Shown here: piece after piece, positions 63,946 through 64,000 of the stretch
Layout of the letters: the number at the start of each line of letters is the position of its first letter
Position numbering within the stretch: the stretch's first letter is position 1
Assembly: GCF_003259845.1 (NCBI RefSeq)
Contig: NZ_QLMJ01000015.1
Coordinates: 211,258-275,257 of the forward strand
Reading direction: 5' to 3'
From: Actinoplanes lutulentus
GTDB lineage: Bacteria > Actinomycetota > Actinomycetes > Mycobacteriales > Micromonosporaceae
DNA length: 64,000 bases
The notes under the pieces: generated by a model
The model's input: the letters and a program-made list of their open reading frames with translations, nothing else
Told to the model about the DNA's origin: nothing
Databases searched by the model: none
Translations under genes and position numbers: made by a program

Positions 63946-64000
63946 TTGCGCAACGCTCTTCGCCGCTTCGCCCTGGCCGCTGCCCTCATCGCCCCGGCCG
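63946..64000 (+). CDS. Start of a secreted protein, cut by the window
   Basis: TTG 63946 follows GAAAGGGA at good spacing. The 18 visible codons read MRNALRRFALAAALIAPA when the TTG is taken as Met: a basic start and a hydrophobic core, as in a Sec signal peptide. The mature protein lies beyond the window, so its identity is unknown. Confidence 0.5.
   Translation, partial: MRNALRRFALAAALIAPA

Overview
The window is very GC-rich (roughly 70%), uses many GTG and some TTG starts, has dense ATGA/GTGA stop-start overlaps and a few TAGNNT-like -10 boxes, and carries typical actinobacterial families (DUF4331 with a NicO transporter, LuxR-type two-component pair, WHG-type TetR, DUF6069, SUKH-4-like protein). 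It looks like chromosomal DNA of an actinomycete, most likely Micromonosporaceae (Actinoplanes-like). That placement is inference from gene style, not a database result. No rRNA, tRNA, CRISPR array, phage block or transposase gene was seen.

Layout. 0-4 kb: the end of a membrane-anchored alpha/beta-hydrolase and a NarL/DesK-type sensor kinase/response regulator pair. 4-14.5 kb: an EEP-fold phosphoesterase, a SUKH-4-like protein, a cyclase-family hydrolase, a row of small actinobacterial proteins of unknown role, a CadD-type plus TauE-type transporter pair, a Tat-exported metallophosphoesterase and a DUF2750 protein. 14.5-18.2 kb: an NmrA-like oxidoreductase divergent from a TetR gene, a hydrolase-TetR operon, a GyrI-like gene and a decapitated PadR gene. 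18.5-23.6 kb: a complete alkanesulfonate (ssu) operon with its LysR regulator. 23.7-29.4 kb: a membrane protein with a GAF/SpoIIE phosphatase, then a tightly coupled thiM / flavin monooxygenase / sulfurtransferase / GntR operon that looks like a second sulfur-compound pathway. 29.5-34.1 kb: a DUF4331 / TPR / NicO operon, probably metal-related. 35-37.3 kb: an NAD-dependent reductase, then a GNAT acetyltransferase co-operonic with an IF-1 paralogue behind a 17-codon leader ORF and competing hairpins. This is the best candidate for an undescribed regulatory system here.

37.4-43.8 kb holds small signalling proteins, oxidoreductases and secreted AbfB, SGNH and CBM2-type proteins. 43.8-55.7 kb is a repeat-rich accessory zone. 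Two ~500-bp inverted copies (44,091-44,590 and 50,589-51,090) bracket a 6-kb segment with a DUF2855 protein, an aminoglycoside-phosphotransferase-like remnant, a HelD-like helicase, a methyltransferase and an acyltransferase-like gene. Inside and around the copies lie 39-bp palindromes in exactly spaced pairs, 26-bp perfect hairpins, 50-bp palindromes and minisatellites. An MFS / DUF6069 / SRPBCC / ArsR operon and a serine hydrolase follow.

55.7-64 kb: a MurJ-family flippase with an SprT-like protein, then a catabolic cluster (NCS1 permease, ureohydrolase, SnoaL-like protein, succinate-semialdehyde dehydrogenase) consistent with import and breakdown of a guanidino compound to succinate. It is divergent from a cyclase-family hydrolase and an XRE-cupin regulator. 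A 60-bp tandem repeat array and the start of a secreted protein close the window.
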